Source of the DNA: Anaerolineae bacterium
GTDB taxonomy: Bacteria > Chloroflexota > Anaerolineae > J036 > Brachytrichaceae
Direction of reading: 5' to 3'
Assembly (NCBI GenBank): GCA_947476335.1
Contig: CANJQH010000001.1
Location: 56,566 to 120,565 of the forward strand
Length of the DNA stretch: 64,000 nt
This document shows positions 1-9,267 of the stretch, one piece after another. The notes under the pieces are model-generated. The model made no database searches, was not told the origin of the DNA, and saw only the letters and a list, made by a program, of their open reading frames with translations. Made by a program: the position numbers and the translations under genes. Each line of letters begins with the position of its first letter. Position 1 is the stretch's first letter.

Positions 1-35
1 ACGCTGCCGGCGTACGGCATGATCCCTTGAAGTTC

Positions 36-147
36 GTAACTACTCAGGCCAGCCATTTTTCCAACGCGAAACACACTATTCTCTCCCCTGAAGGGGGAGA
101 GAATAGTGTGTTTCGCGGGAAATACTGATTTGGGCCTGAGTAGTTAC
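36..147 (+). repeat. MITE-A copy 1 (112-bp palindromic element)
   Basis: The outer 15 bases at each end are perfect inverted repeats (GTAACTACTCAGGCC). Inside is a long hairpin whose arms read GCGAAACACACTATTCTCTC and its complement. The flanks tgaagttc (28-35) and cgaagttc (148-155) match at 7 of 8 bases, which looks like an 8-bp target duplication. There is no coding capacity. Bases 148-312 hold nothing I can assign. Confidence 0.9.
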
Positions 148-312
148 CGAAGTTCTGAGTTCTGAGCAGAAGCAGTCGGCAATCGGAACTTGCTATTGGG
201 TGCATCCGCCGTTTGAGGCGAAATTTGACAGCACATCGTCGCGCCGCTGTCACCTGGGGCTGGTCATGGGTCTGCCGTGGCGGACTGCACCGTTGACGCT
301 CATGTTCCGTCA

Positions 313-362
313 AAAAAGCGCCGGAGGTGCAACGCTGCCCCAGCCCGGACCATCGGTCCGGG
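313..362. repeat. Repeat family C, copy 1 (50 bp)
   Basis: This 50-bp segment differs at 4 positions from 10321-10370. It ends in a strong hairpin, CCCGGACC-ATC-GGTCCGGG. Both copies lie upstream of a gene and end 42-152 bp before its start codon. It could be a small mobile element or a structured untranslated or terminator element. Confidence 0.7.
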
Positions 363-404
363 CGTCGACTCGCGCCATTTCGTGAAATCTGCTCCAAACG
401 GCGA

Positions 405-433
405 ATACCCCCTCCCCCTGGGGGAGGGGGTAT
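405..433. promoter_or_regulatory. CsoR-type operator overlapping a -10 box
   Basis: This is a perfect palindrome with 14-base arms, ATACCCCCTCCCCC and GGGGGAGGGGGTAT, around a central T. G/C tracts bounded by ATAC/GTAT are the known shape of CsoR operators. The overlapping TATACT (431-436) would serve as a -10 box, and the start codon of the repressor follows 7 bases later. The site therefore implies autoregulation of the copper operon and a leaderless or nearly leaderless transcript. Confidence 0.85.
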
Positions 434-443
434 ACTCCTGAAC

Positions 444-734
444 ATGCCGAAAGAGCACAATAAAGAAGAGCAGCTGCGGCGCTTGAAGATCATCGCAGGC
501 CACATTCGCGGTATCCAAAAAATGGTGGAGAACGATGCGTATTGCATCGAAGTGATTGCGCAGGTGCAGGCAGTGCAATCAGCGCTGGAGAAATTTAGCG
601 CCGGCGTGCTGGAAGCTCACTTGAACAGCTGTGTGACCACCGCGTTGCAGGGCGACGATATTGCTGACCGCAAACGTGTGCTGAGCGAATTGATGACTGT
701 GTTCGCGCATTCCACCGCAAGAAAGGCGCGATGA
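444..734 (+). CDS. csoR: Copper-sensing repressor, CsoR/DUF156 family
   Basis: This 96-residue all-helical metal sensor is of normal length for the CsoR/RcnR/FrmR family. The Cu(I) ligand set is present as Cys34, His59 and Cys63, with the C-x24-H-x3-C spacing of copper CsoR proteins rather than the His-rich set of RcnR. The ATG at 444 was chosen because the family N-terminus starts here and the operator lies just upstream. It would bind the palindrome at 405-433 and release it when Cu(I) binds. The stop overlaps the next start by 4 bp, so the copper genes form one operon. No Shine-Dalgarno sequence is visible, in keeping with leaderless translation. Confidence 0.93.
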   Translation: MPKEHNKEEQLRRLKIIAGHIRGIQKMVENDAYCIEVIAQVQAVQSALEKFSAGVLEAHLNSCVTTALQGDDIADRKRVLSELMTVFAHSTARKAR

Positions 735-1579
735 GCTTGATCGATCTTCAGGCCCGCGGTAAAACTCATCGCGTGCCGCAGGTGGCCGGCAACTTGTTCG
801 TGTGCGCGAAGGAAAACGGCGGCTGCTGCTGCGGCCACACCGAAAAAGGCCGCGCTCTGGTGAACCGCGAACTCTATGAAATGGAATGGCAGCGTCGCGG
901 CCTGCGACCGCGCCTGCATCTCACGTTCGTTGGTTGCCTCGGCCCATGCCCAGTTGGCAACAATGCCATGCTGCAGATGCTCGGCCATAGCATCTGGCTG
1001 AAAGATCTGAACGACGATGCGCTGATTCCGGCGATCTTTGACTATGCCGAATTGTTGTTGCAGGCTGGCCAGGTCGTGGAAGTGCCGGGTGCACTTGCTG
1101 CACACGTTTACGAACGATATGAAGATGTGTCTGCAGAGCGTGACTTGATCGACTTTACCGGTCTTGATCCGGTGTGCATGATGTCAGTTGACGAACGCAC
1201 TGCGCAGTGGACCAGCATTTTCGATGGCGTGACATACGGCTTTTGTTGCCCGGCGTGCAAACGTACGTTTGATGCTGATCCGCAGTCATACTTGAATCCG
1301 CAATCGAAAGCTTCCACGATGATGCAATCCGGCATCGCTGTGGTGCTGTATCAGGAGAACACTATGAACAAAACTTTTGTCGTCCCTGCAATTAGCTGTG
1401 ACCACTGCGTGCGCAGTATCAAGAACGAACTTTCTGAACTGGCTGGTGTGCAGTCAGTGCAGGCTGATTCCACCACGAAGACTGTGTCCGTTACGTGGAC
1501 CGATCCGGCGACGTGGGAGAAGATTCGTGTGGCGCTGGTTGAGATCGAATACCCTCCGCAGGAACTGTTGCAGCTGTGA
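731..1579 (+). CDS. Ferredoxin-YHS-HMA fusion, putative copper chaperone
   Basis: This 282-residue protein has three metal modules. Residues 1-115 resemble a thioredoxin-like [2Fe-2S] ferredoxin, with Cys25, Cys32-34, Cys69 and Cys73 (C-x3-C near the end). Residues 141-190 are a YHS metal-binding domain (DPVCMM, then FCCPAC at 171-176). Residues 212-282 are an HMA domain with the Cu(I) motif C223-D-H-C226. It sits between csoR and copA with 4-bp overlaps on both sides. The likely role is cytoplasmic Cu(I) capture, perhaps with redox chemistry, and delivery to CopA. Archaeoglobus CopZ is a known fusion of an Fe-S/Zn module to HMA, but this three-part order is unusual. The last 71 residues may also be made separately from an internal start. 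Confidence 0.82.
   Translation: MSLIDLQARGKTHRVPQVAGNLFVCAKENGGCCCGHTEKGRALVNRELYEMEWQRRGLRPRLHLTFVGCLGPCPVGNNAMLQMLGHSIWLKDLNDDALIPAIFDYAELLLQAGQVVEVPGALAAHVYERYEDVSAERDLIDFTGLDPVCMMSVDERTAQWTSIFDGVTYGFCCPACKRTFDADPQSYLNPQSKASTMMQSGIAVVLYQENTMNKTFVVPAISCDHCVRSIKNELSELAGVQSVQADSTTKTVSVTWTDPATWEKIRVALVEIEYPPQELLQL
1353..1366 (+). promoter_or_regulatory. Internal ribosome-binding site and ATG for a free HMA chaperone
   Basis: AGGAG (1353-1357) stands 6 bases before an in-frame ATG (1364). That ATG falls exactly at the junction between the YHS domain and the HMA domain (residue 212). Initiation here would give a 71-residue CopZ-like protein ending at 1579. This is the best Shine-Dalgarno match in the copper operon, although it lies inside an open frame. 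Confidence 0.5.
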
Positions 1580-4074
1580 GCACAATTGAACTGCCTCTCA
1601 CCGGCATGACGTGTGCGAATTGCGCGCGCACGATTGAACGCACGCTGAAGCGCGCGGAAGGTGTGGCGAGTGTGGCTGTCAACTACGCGAGTGAACGTGC
1701 GCAGGTCGAATTTGATCCGGCTGTAGTTTCTCCCGCTGCTCTGATCGAGCGCGTGCGCGCGGCCGGCTACGATGTGGTTTCGGCGCAGGTCGATTTGCCC
1801 CTGCTCGGCATGACATGTGCGAACTGCGCGCGCACGATCGAACGTACGCTCAAGCGCATGCCGGGCGTTTCTGATGCGGCAGTCAATTACGCGAGCGAAC
1901 GCGCGGCGATCACATACGTACCAGGTCTTGTTGGCGTGCGCGATATGGTGGCCGCTGTGCGCAAGGCTGGTTACGATGTGCCCACGGTCGCCGGTGCTTC
2001 GGCTGACCGCGGTGCCGCCGAGGATGCGCATCAGGCGGCGCGCGAACATGAATCTGCGGATCGCTGGCGGCGCTTGTTGTTTGGACTGATCTTCGCGGTA
2101 CCGGCATTTGTGATCAGCATGAGCCGCGATTTCGGCCTGCTGGCTGCGTTGTTCGGCACTGATTTTGCGCCGATGGATGCGGCCATGATGGCGATGGGGC
2201 ACGCGATGCCAGTGGCGTACGGTGCGATCAACTGGCTGCTGTTTGCACTCACACTGCCGGTGATGATCTACACCGGTGCGCCATTTTTTGTGCATGGCGC
2301 GAAATCGCTGCGCAATGGCATGGCGAATATGGATGTGCTGGTCGCCCTTGGCAGCGGCACGGCCTTCGTCTGGTCGTTGTTGATTTTGTTTGGCGTGTAT
2401 GCAGGCCACGTCTATTTCGAAACGTCGGCGGCGATCCTGGCGCTGATTTCGGCGGGCAAATATCTGGAGGCGCGCGCGAAGGGTCGCACCGGCGCGGCAA
2501 TTCGTAAACTGCTGGACCTGGCGCCGAAGACCGCGCGCGTTCTGCGCGATGGCATCGAGGAGACTGTGCCCGTCGATCAGGTCGCGATCGGTGACATGCT
2601 GCTGGCGCGGCCGGGCGAACGCATCGCGACGGACGGCATTGTCGTCGGTGGACACAGCGCTGTCGACGAAAGCATGATCACCGGCGAGAGCGCGCCTGTG
2701 GACAAGAAGCCGGGCGATCGCGTGATCGGCGCGACGGTGAACAAGGAAGGAGCGCTGAAGTATGAGGCCGTCGCTGTCGGGCGCGATACGGCGCTCGCAC
2801 GCATTGTGCAGCTCGTCGAGCGCGCACAGGGCAGCCGCGCGCCGATTCAGGCGTTGGCTGATCGCGTCTCGGCCGTGTTCGTGCCGGCGGTAATGGCGAT
2901 TGCTGCCGCGACGTTTTTCGGCTGGCTGCTGTTCGGTCACGTTTCTTTTGAAACGGCGATGATCAATGCGGTGGCTGTGCTGGTGATTGCATGTCCGTGT
3001 GCGCTCGGTCTGGCGACGCCGACGGCGATCATGGTTGGGATGGGCGCCGGTGCGCAGCAGGGCATTCTGTTTAAGACCAGCACCGCTCTCGAACGTGCAG
3101 CCGATATCGGTGTTGTGGCGCTCGACAAAACCGGCACGGTGACGGAAGGGCGGCCCTCTGTAAGTGATATCGTTTCGCTCATCCCGGACTTGTCTGAAGA
3201 GTCTCTGCTGCAACTCGTCGCCAGTGTCGAGAAGCAGAGCGAACATCCGCTTGCACAGGCGATTGTGCATGCCGCCGAAGCGCACATGCTGAAGCTCACG
3301 CCGATTGATAGTTTTGTTGCTGTTCCCGGCAAGGGCGTCGTTGCGCACATCGGTGAAATGCTCGTCGTCGTCGGCAATGAAAAGATGATGCAGCAGCAGG
3401 GTGTGTCACTCGATGCGAACGTACAGGCACAGTTGCAGACACTGGCCGACTCCGGTCGTACGGTGATGCTCGCTGCCGTTGATGGTGTGTTGCGCGGAAT
3501 TATTGGTCTGTCTGATGCACCGAAGGCGCGCAGCGCGTCTGCTGTCGCAGCATTGCATGTGGAAGGTGTGCGCGTGATTTTGCTGACGGGTGATAACGCG
3601 CGCGCGGCGCGCGTGGTGGCGCAGCTCGTGCACATCGACGAGGTCGTCGCTGATGTGTTGCCTGGAGACAAGGCGGCGATGGTGCAGCGCCTGCAGCAGT
3701 CTGCAGCCGGGCGAGCAGTGGCGATGGTCGGCGACGGCATCAACGATGCGCCGGCGCTGGCACAGGCCGACGTCGGCATGGCGATCGGCTCCGGTACGGA
3801 TGTGGCGATCGAAGCTGCGGATGTGACGCTGCTCGGTGGCGATGTGATGCAGGTGTCGGCCGCGATTCGCCTGGCGCGCCTGACGGTGCGTTCGATTCGA
3901 CAGAATCTATTCTGGGCTTTCTTCTACAACGTGATTCTGATTCCAGTGGCGGCGCTTGGCGTGTTTCAGCAGTTCGGCCCGATTCTTGCAGCAGGTGCGA
4001 TGGCGTTCAGCTCACTGTTCGTTGTGGGAAACAGCTTGCGATTGCGTGGACGCATTCAATCTGCGAGAACGTAG
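1576..4074 (+). CDS. copA: Cu(I)-exporting P1B-type ATPase CopA
   Basis: This 832-residue inner-membrane copper pump starts at a GTG that overlaps the previous stop (GTGA). It has two N-terminal HMA domains with the same GMTCANC motif (Cys13/Cys16 and Cys81/Cys84), so it may be an internal duplication. These are followed by the membrane segments, the TGES actuator motif, the transmembrane CPC copper site (Cys473-Pro-Cys475), the phosphorylation motif DKTGT at Asp517, the SEHP motif of the nucleotide-binding domain, and [10 protein letters not shown]. All residues expected for Cu(I) transport are intact. It is the last gene of the csoR operon; its 3' end overlaps the convergent membrane-protein gene by 19 bp. 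Confidence 0.96.
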   Translation: MSTIELPLTGMTCANCARTIERTLKRAEGVASVAVNYASERAQVEFDPAVVSPAALIERVRAAGYDVVSAQVDLPLLGMTCANCARTIERTLKRMPGVSDAAVNYASERAAITYVPGLVGVRDMVAAVRKAGYDVPTVAGASADRGAAEDAHQAAREHESADRWRRLLFGLIFAVPAFVISMSRDFGLLAALFGTDFAPMDAAMMAMGHAMPVAYGAINWLLFALTLPVMIYTGAPFFVHGAKSLRNGMANMDVLVALGSGTAFVWSLLILFGVYAGHVYFETSAAILALISAGKYLEARAKGRTGAAIRKLLDLAPKTARVLRDGIEETVPVDQVAIGDMLLARPGERIATDGIVVGGHSAVDESMITGESAPVDKKPGDRVIGATVNKEGALKYEAVAVGRDTALARIVQLVERAQGSRAPIQALADRVSAVFVPAVMAIAAATFFGWLLFGHVSFETAMINAVAVLVIACPCALGLATPTAIMVGMGAGAQQGILFKTSTALERAADIGVVALDKTGTVTEGRPSVSDIVSLIPDLSEESLLQLVASVEKQSEHPLAQAIVHAAEAHMLKLTPIDSFVAVPGKGVVAHIGEMLVVVGNEKMMQQQGVSLDANVQAQLQTLADSGRTVMLAAVDGVLRGIIGLSDAPKARSASAVAALHVEGVRVILLTGDNARAARVVAQLVHIDEVVADVLPGDKAAMVQRLQQSAAGRAVAMVGDGINDAPALAQADVGMAIGSGTDVAIEAADVTLLGGDVMQVSAAIRLARLTVRSIRQNLFWAFFYNVILIPVAALGVFQQFGPILAAGAMAFSSLFVVGNSLRLRGRIQSART

Positions 4075-5792
4075 GCGGCGCCATCCGCGGTTGTCAGCAC
4101 TGCGCCGTTGCGCCAGTCGTATGCACCGATACGCAGCGTGCGCACACGTCTGAGATCGGCGGCTGGCATGGTCAGAGCCCATTCATCGTCGACCAGGTCA
4201 CCGGGCTGCCAGCTTGAGGGTGCGAAGCGCTGCGGCCGCCCTGGCACTTGATAATGCCGCGCCAGCAGCGTGCCGTTTGCATCGAGTGCGTCGACGAATA
4301 CGGCGTAGTCGAAATCAGGCTGGCGCAGCGCTTGCCAGTACAGCCGCACCGTGAGCGTCGCTTCATCGGCTGTGATCCGTGTGCGTTGTGCATAGCCGCG
4401 CAGATGCAGCAGATTGCCGAATGTGGCTTCGACCTGGTGTGGCACGCTGAGAAGCGCGCGCTTCGGCAGTGCGACCATGCGGTAAGTCGGTTCGATGACG
4501 AACGCGAGGCACCCGATTGCTGCGGCTGCGGCAGCCAATGAAATGGTGAGCGCGGCGCGGCGCGCAGTGGCGGCATCGAGTATGGCCAGCAGCCCAACTG
4601 CTGTGAGCGTCATCGCTGCAGCGGATGCTGGAAAGAGAAGACGGCCCTGTGCCATGACTTCGTTCTGCAGAATGTTCTGCGCTCCCAGATATGCCTGATG
4701 CAACAGGAACGTCGCTGTGCATAGCCGTATGCTGGTGCGCTGCAGTGCGGTGAATCGTGCGGCTGTGCGGCGCAGGCGCAGCCAGCCGATCACGGCTGTT
4801 GCAAGTAACGCGCTCGCGCAGATGTCGAGCCAGCGACCCGGGTCGACCGAAAGCCAGCCGAACAGGCCCCAGTATGAACTCCACTGCAATCCGAGCAATT
4901 GCGGTATGTCTGTGATTGGCAGTGGTGCTGTACGTATCATGTCGGCCCATGCAATTCGATAGGCCGACCAGCCGAGCGGATCGGTGTAAATTTGCACATT
5001 GCGTACGAACCACCAGCCGGACACGGCCGCGGCTGCGGCGAAGGCGCGCGCGCCATTTGTCAGCCATGTGCGTTGTGTATCGAAACGACGCATTGAAGCT
5101 GCCCACGTGAAGCACGCCATGCCGACGATGCTGAGCGTCGTGCTCTTCGTGAGCAGCGCTGCGCCGCATAACAGGCCGAGCACGCTCCAATGCATCGGCT
5201 TGTTTGGGCTGCGCCATGCGCGCAACATCGCCCACAGTACGGCCGCACCCGCTGCCGCGGCGGCTGCGTCATTGCTTACGGCTGCGCTGACAAAGACAAA
5301 CTGTGGCGTGAACGCAAGCAGCGCACCTGCAAGAATGCCGATTGAACGGCGGCCTGGAAAAAGCATCCAGCCGATTGCAATCGTGAACGCAACTGCTGTT
5401 GCGCCTGTGGCGATGGATACGCCGCGCGCGATGTGCACTGCGAGCACGCGGCCGCGCCACGGGAAACTTTCCGCAGTCCGATGTCGCGCCCTCGTTGCAT
5501 CGCTCGTGCCGAGCCAGGTCCACGTCGGCATGTCACGCATATCCGTCCAATCTGCTGCAGCCGTTGCGAGCGCGGCTGCGGCGTAATAGAGCGGCGGATG
5601 ATGCGCGTAGTTACGCTTCGTCGTGCTTTGAACCGGCAGTGCGTGTTGCAGCACAATAAAAGCGATGTAGTCGATGTGCCCGGGCTCGTCCGGCGTTTCA
5701 TAAATAGGAGTGATGACGCTCCAGGCCGCCGCCAGCATGATGAACGCTGCGATCAGCAGCGCTGCAGCGATGCGCGACCCGGTGTGGTTCAC
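4056..5792 (-). CDS. Multi-span membrane protein, DUF2142/GT-C glycosyltransferase-like
   Basis: This is a 578-residue integral membrane protein with roughly ten hydrophobic segments. After the first segment comes the acidic motif [11 protein letters not shown], which is typical of DUF2142 and related GT-C (ArnT/PMT-like) proteins, where the acidic residues of the first periplasmic loop are catalytic. The C-terminal 120 residues form a soluble, probably beta-rich domain. The GTG start at 5792 was chosen because it overlaps the stop of the upstream aminotransferase (GTGA) and removes a non-homologous leader. It probably transfers a sugar from a polyprenyl-phosphate donor outside the membrane; the substrate cannot be read from the sequence. 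Confidence 0.7.
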   Translation of the reverse strand: MNHTGSRIAAALLIAAFIMLAAAWSVITPIYETPDEPGHIDYIAFIVLQHALPVQSTTKRNYAHHPPLYYAAAALATAAADWTDMRDMPTWTWLGTSDATRARHRTAESFPWRGRVLAVHIARGVSIATGATAVAFTIAIGWMLFPGRRSIGILAGALLAFTPQFVFVSAAVSNDAAAAAAGAAVLWAMLRAWRSPNKPMHWSVLGLLCGAALLTKSTTLSIVGMACFTWAASMRRFDTQRTWLTNGARAFAAAAAVSGWWFVRNVQIYTDPLGWSAYRIAWADMIRTAPLPITDIPQLLGLQWSSYWGLFGWLSVDPGRWLDICASALLATAVIGWLRLRRTAARFTALQRTSIRLCTATFLLHQAYLGAQNILQNEVMAQGRLLFPASAAAMTLTAVGLLAILDAATARRAALTISLAAAAAAIGCLAFVIEPTYRMVALPKRALLSVPHQVEATFGNLLHLRGYAQRTRITADEATLTVRLYWQALRQPDFDYAVFVDALDANGTLLARHYQVPGRPQRFAPSSWQPGDLVDDEWALTMPAADLRRVRTLRIGAYDWRNGAVLTTADGAAYVLAD

Positions 5793-6889
5793 GCGTGCAG
5801 CAGATCCCCGAGCGCTGTCAACGCCGCGTCCACGTATTCGTCGCTCGACGCTTTCCCCATATGGCCGATGCGCAGCACGCGCCCGTTCAATGGGCCGAAT
5901 CCGCCGGATGTGTAGAGGCCGTACTGTTCGCGCAGCTGATCGACGATTGCTTTCTGGTCGGATCCTGCGGGCAGCTGCACCAGTGTGAGCATCGGTGCGG
6001 CAGCGGCGCCCTGCACGAGCGTGCTCAGCCCGCGTTCGGCGAGCCCTGTGCGAAAGCGTGCTGCAGCGTGCGCGTGTCGTGCGATGTACAAATCGAGGCC
6101 CGTGGTCAGAATCTTGTGCACCTGCAAATGCAATGCGCGCACATTGCCCGGCGGCACAGTCACTGGGTGTGGATGAAACGGCGGCGATTCGTGCGTGTAT
6201 TCGCGCCATCGCTGCAGATCTGCATACCAGCCACGACGAGCGGCCGGCTTCGCTGCGATGCGCTGCCACGCACGTTTGCTCACGGCCAGCAGGCCAAGGC
6301 CAGCCGGTGCCGCCAGCGCTTTCTGTGATGCGGACGCAATCATGTCGATGCCCCAGCCATCCATATCTAGTTCGACGCCGCCGAGTGCGGTGATGGCGTC
6401 GGCGAGCACGGATGTGTCGTATTCGGCAGCGATGGCTGCAATTTCACGCAGTGGGTTCACTGTGCCTGTTGAAGTTTCGGCGTGTACCAGCAGCAGTGCG
6501 TCTACTCGGCCGGCGCTGCGGAATGCCGCGCGCACAGCTTCAGGATCGATCGCTTCGCCCCACGGTGCTTCGATGCGGATGACTTCGGCACCCCAGCCTG
6601 CAGCGATCTCTACGAGCCGATGGCCGAAATAGCCGTTTTCGCAGACGATCACGCGCTCGCCCTCGCGCACCATTCCGCCCGTCATCGCGTCCAGACATGT
6701 CGTGCCCGATCCGGGCATCGCGAATGTGTCCCCGTTCGTGCGGAAAATGCGCTGCAGCCCGGCGAGCAGCTCCATGTACATCACGCCCCAGCTTGCGCCG
6801 TAATGTGGTACGACGGGCGCCCCGAGAACTGCCAACACATCTTCATCGACGTCCACCGGGCCAGGAATCAGCAATCGAGAAACGGTCAT
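5789..6889 (-). CDS. Class V PLP aminotransferase (serine/alanine-glyoxylate type)
   Basis: This 366-residue fold-type I PLP enzyme starts with the LIPGPVDV signature of the alanine-glyoxylate/serine-pyruvate aminotransferase group. The PLP lysine is Lys190 in SASQKAL, and Asp164 of the LADAITALGG motif should pair with the pyridine nitrogen. The HAETSTGTVNP motif is also intact. It is the first gene of a two-gene minus-strand unit and is coupled by a 4-bp overlap to the membrane protein. It is divergent from a second class V aminotransferase starting 69 bp away. Amino donor and acceptor cannot be assigned; phosphonate or serine metabolism are alternatives. Confidence 0.85.
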   Translation of the reverse strand: MTVSRLLIPGPVDVDEDVLAVLGAPVVPHYGASWGVMYMELLAGLQRIFRTNGDTFAMPGSGTTCLDAMTGGMVREGERVIVCENGYFGHRLVEIAAGWGAEVIRIEAPWGEAIDPEAVRAAFRSAGRVDALLLVHAETSTGTVNPLREIAAIAAEYDTSVLADAITALGGVELDMDGWGIDMIASASQKALAAPAGLGLLAVSKRAWQRIAAKPAARRGWYADLQRWREYTHESPPFHPHPVTVPPGNVRALHLQVHKILTTGLDLYIARHAHAAARFRTGLAERGLSTLVQGAAAAPMLTLVQLPAGSDQKAIVDQLREQYGLYTSGGFGPLNGRVLRIGHMGKASSDEYVDAALTALGDLLHA

Positions 6890-6957
6890 GATGGGGTGAT
6901 GATAACTGGTGGAGCGATAGAATCGACCGGCGCTGCCGCATTGTGGCGCGCTTCATC

Positions 6958-8061
6958 ATGAGTGATCACGTCAAACTTTTCATCCCTGGACCGGTCGAGG
7001 TCCGCAAGTCGATTTTAGATGCGCAGGCTGCATGGATGATCGGCCATCGCGGCAAACCGTTCGAGACCTTGTACGCCCGCATTCAGGTTGGCCTGCGCGA
7101 AATTTTCTTCACGAAGAGCCGTGTCCTCGTCAGCACGTCGAGCGGCACCGGCTTGTGGGAAGGCGCGGCGCGCAATTGTGTCAGTGATGATCCTGCCGGC
7201 GGCGTGCTCGCCACCGTATGCGGTGATTTCAGCGAACGCTGGGCGGATGTGTTCGAACGCAATGGCAAGGCCACTACCTGGTTGACTGTTCCGCACGGCC
7301 ACGCAGTCACGCCCGCACTCGTGCGCGAAGCGCTGCAGGCGCGCGCTGCGGCCGGCACGGTGCCTTTTGAAGCGATTGCGCTCGTGCACAACGAGACCAG
7401 CACCGGCGTCACCAACCCGCTCGCGGAAATCGTCGCGGTGGTGCGTGAGCTGTCGCCGGAGACGCTGATCCTCGTCGACGCCGTCAGTTCGCTCGGCGGC
7501 GTGAAGATTGACTTCGACGGCCTCGGCCTTGATGTGCTGCTGACTTCGTCGCAGAAGGCGTTCGGTCTGCCGCCTGGCCTGTCGTTTGCTGCCGTGAGTG
7601 ATCGTGCGCTGGCGAAAGCTGCCACGATCAAGAATCGCGGCTACTATTTCGACTTCATCGAGTTGGACAAGTTTGGTCAGAAGAACAATACGCCCAGCAC
7701 GCCGGCGATCAGCCTGCTCAACGCGCTCGATCGACAGCTGGCGGACATCGCCATCGAGGGCGTCGAGAATCGCTTCGCGCGTCACGCGCAGCTCGCGGCG
7801 ATTACGCGCGAATGGGCGCAGCGCAACTTCGCGCTCTTCGCGGAGGATGGCTTTGCATCAGATACGGTGACGTGCATCAGCAACACGCGCGGCATCGACA
7901 TCGGCAAGCTGAATGCATATCTCGCCACGCAGGGCTATCACATCAGCGACGGCTACGGCACGCTGAAGGGCAAGACCTTCCGCATTGCCCACATGGCCGA
8001 CACCACTGCGGATGAAATGCGCGCGCTACTTGCAGCGATCGATCGATTCCTTGCACAGTGA
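6958..8061 (+). CDS. Class V PLP aminotransferase
   Basis: This 367-residue paralog of the divergent neighbour begins KLFIPGPVEV and keeps the HNETSTGVTNP motif, the Asp of LVDAVSSLGG (Asp174) and the PLP lysine Lys200 in SSQKAF. Class V members of this shape include alanine-glyoxylate and serine aminotransferases. The ATG at 6958 was chosen over an in-frame GTG at 6943 because the family N-terminus (DHVKLF) starts here. A TAGAAT box (6917-6922) lies upstream. A lipoprotein gene follows after 22 bp and may be co-transcribed. Confidence 0.85.
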   Translation: MSDHVKLFIPGPVEVRKSILDAQAAWMIGHRGKPFETLYARIQVGLREIFFTKSRVLVSTSSGTGLWEGAARNCVSDDPAGGVLATVCGDFSERWADVFERNGKATTWLTVPHGHAVTPALVREALQARAAAGTVPFEAIALVHNETSTGVTNPLAEIVAVVRELSPETLILVDAVSSLGGVKIDFDGLGLDVLLTSSQKAFGLPPGLSFAAVSDRALAKAATIKNRGYYFDFIELDKFGQKNNTPSTPAISLLNALDRQLADIAIEGVENRFARHAQLAAITREWAQRNFALFAEDGFASDTVTCISNTRGIDIGKLNAYLATQGYHISDGYGTLKGKTFRIAHMADTTADEMRALLAAIDRFLAQ

Positions 8062-8083
8062 TGTTCAGCGCTGTCAAACTGTT

Positions 8084-9136
8084 ATGGCACATGTAAAAGG
8101 GTCACTTACTCTGACTCTGACCCTGGCTCTTGCCGCTTGTGCGCTTCAGGCGCCGCCCGTCGGGCAAAGTGTGCCTGCGGCGGTGCCGCTCGTGCAGTCA
8201 CTGCCGACGCCGGTAGTCACACCGCAGTCGGATTTGTCTGGCTTGCTGTGGGTTGATCAGGCGTTTGGCGAATTTTGGCGATTCGACTTGAAGACTGGCG
8301 CAGCACAGCGCGTTGCGGCGACGGGGCCTGATTTCCCGGCGCAGCCTGCACTTACGCGCAACTGCGCTGTGCAGGCGCGCATGTCCGGCGCACGCCTTGC
8401 GGATGGATTTGCGAATCGCTTCGGCATCGTCGTCGGTGCAACGCCGGTGCTGAGTGTGACGGACGATACGAGTTATCAGGATCCTGCGCTCGCGCCCGAC
8501 GGCCGCACATTGTTCGTGACGCGCGTGCGCAGCATGTCGGCGAATGCGACGCAGCCGGGCAGCGGTGCCGATATTCTGCAGGTGCCTTTGACTGGCGTCG
8601 GTGAAATGCGCGTCGTCGTCACCGATGCGATGCAGCCGGTGGTTTCCCCCAATGGCGCGCGGCTGGCGTACATCGGGCTCGATGTCAGCGCTCCGCCAAC
8701 GGTGACGCGGCAACTGCGCGTGCGCGACCTTGCCGGCGGCGCTGAATTCGCCGTGCTGCCGAGTGAACGTTTTTACGACATCTTCGGCCCGCGCTGGCTC
8801 GATGACAGTCGGCTCATATTTGCCGCGCTCGAGCAGTCGCCGCTGCCTGCGCGCGCGCCTGCACCTGCATCGCTGGTTGATCTGCTCTTTGGCATCTCAA
8901 TCGCGCACGCGCATACGTGGGTGGGGGATGTGTGGATCGTCGATGCGGATGGTTCAGGCCTGCGCAAACTTACGCCGCAGCCGTTGCAGGCGCCCATTCC
9001 AGCGCCGTCGCCGGACGGCGCATGGATCGCGCTATTGGCGGGCGAAGGCGTATTTGTCATGAATGCCGATGGCAGTGGCTATCGACAGATCAGCAGCGCG
9101 GGCGGCAATGGCGGCATTGTGTGGTGCGTTGAATAG
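8084..9136 (+). CDS. Lipoprotein with WD40/TolB-like beta-propeller repeats
   Basis: This 350-residue secreted protein has a hydrophobic signal peptide (residues 5-18) and a lipobox LAAC with Cys19, so it should be a membrane-anchored lipoprotein. At least three PD40-type repeats are visible (LAPDGRTLFV, VSPNGARLAY, PSPDGAWIAL), which predicts a TolB-like propeller. The ATG at 8084 places the signal peptide at the N-terminus. Its ligand is unknown. It is similar in plan to the two lipoproteins at 19.3-22.3 kb. Confidence 0.75.
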   Translation: MAHVKGSLTLTLTLALAACALQAPPVGQSVPAAVPLVQSLPTPVVTPQSDLSGLLWVDQAFGEFWRFDLKTGAAQRVAATGPDFPAQPALTRNCAVQARMSGARLADGFANRFGIVVGATPVLSVTDDTSYQDPALAPDGRTLFVTRVRSMSANATQPGSGADILQVPLTGVGEMRVVVTDAMQPVVSPNGARLAYIGLDVSAPPTVTRQLRVRDLAGGAEFAVLPSERFYDIFGPRWLDDSRLIFAALEQSPLPARAPAPASLVDLLFGISIAHAHTWVGDVWIVDADGSGLRKLTPQPLQAPIPAPSPDGAWIALLAGEGVFVMNADGSGYRQISSAGGNGGIVWCVE

Positions 9137-9154
9137 TGGTTCAGCAGCAGATCC

Positions 9155-9249
9155 GCATTCTCCGCAAAATGTGCGATCCCATCCTCTCCCGCTTTCTTTG
9201 GAGGATGGGATTGCGCGTCTCGCGATGGGAAATTGGCTGGCCTGAGTCA
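9155..9249 (-). repeat. Decayed MITE-A copy
   Basis: The segment keeps the order of MITE-A in its reverse orientation: a Cys-rich arm, a CTCTCCC centre, a cgcgtctcgcg stretch and the near-intact end GGAAATTGGCTGGCCTGAGT. The terminal GTTAC is lost. This is an old insertion. Confidence 0.6.
9176..9211. terminator. Hairpin between convergent genes
   Basis: An 11-bp perfect stem (ATCCCATCCTC with GAGGATGGGAT) encloses a 14-base loop. It lies between a plus-strand and a minus-strand gene that face each other, so it could terminate both. It derives from the central hairpin of the decayed MITE-A. No T-tract follows. Confidence 0.4.
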
Positions 9250-9267
9250 GCGTGTTTGCGAGATCGG

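Noticed and set aside
1351..3348. Long open frame (665 codons) on the minus strand opposite copA
   Set aside because: It is a shadow of copA: Arg/His-rich, no protein-like pattern, and copA has every family motif.
4056..6269. A 737-residue version of the membrane protein
   Set aside because: The first 159 residues overlap the aminotransferase gene in another frame and are Arg/Ala-rich noise. The GTG at 5792 with a 4-bp overlap is the better start.
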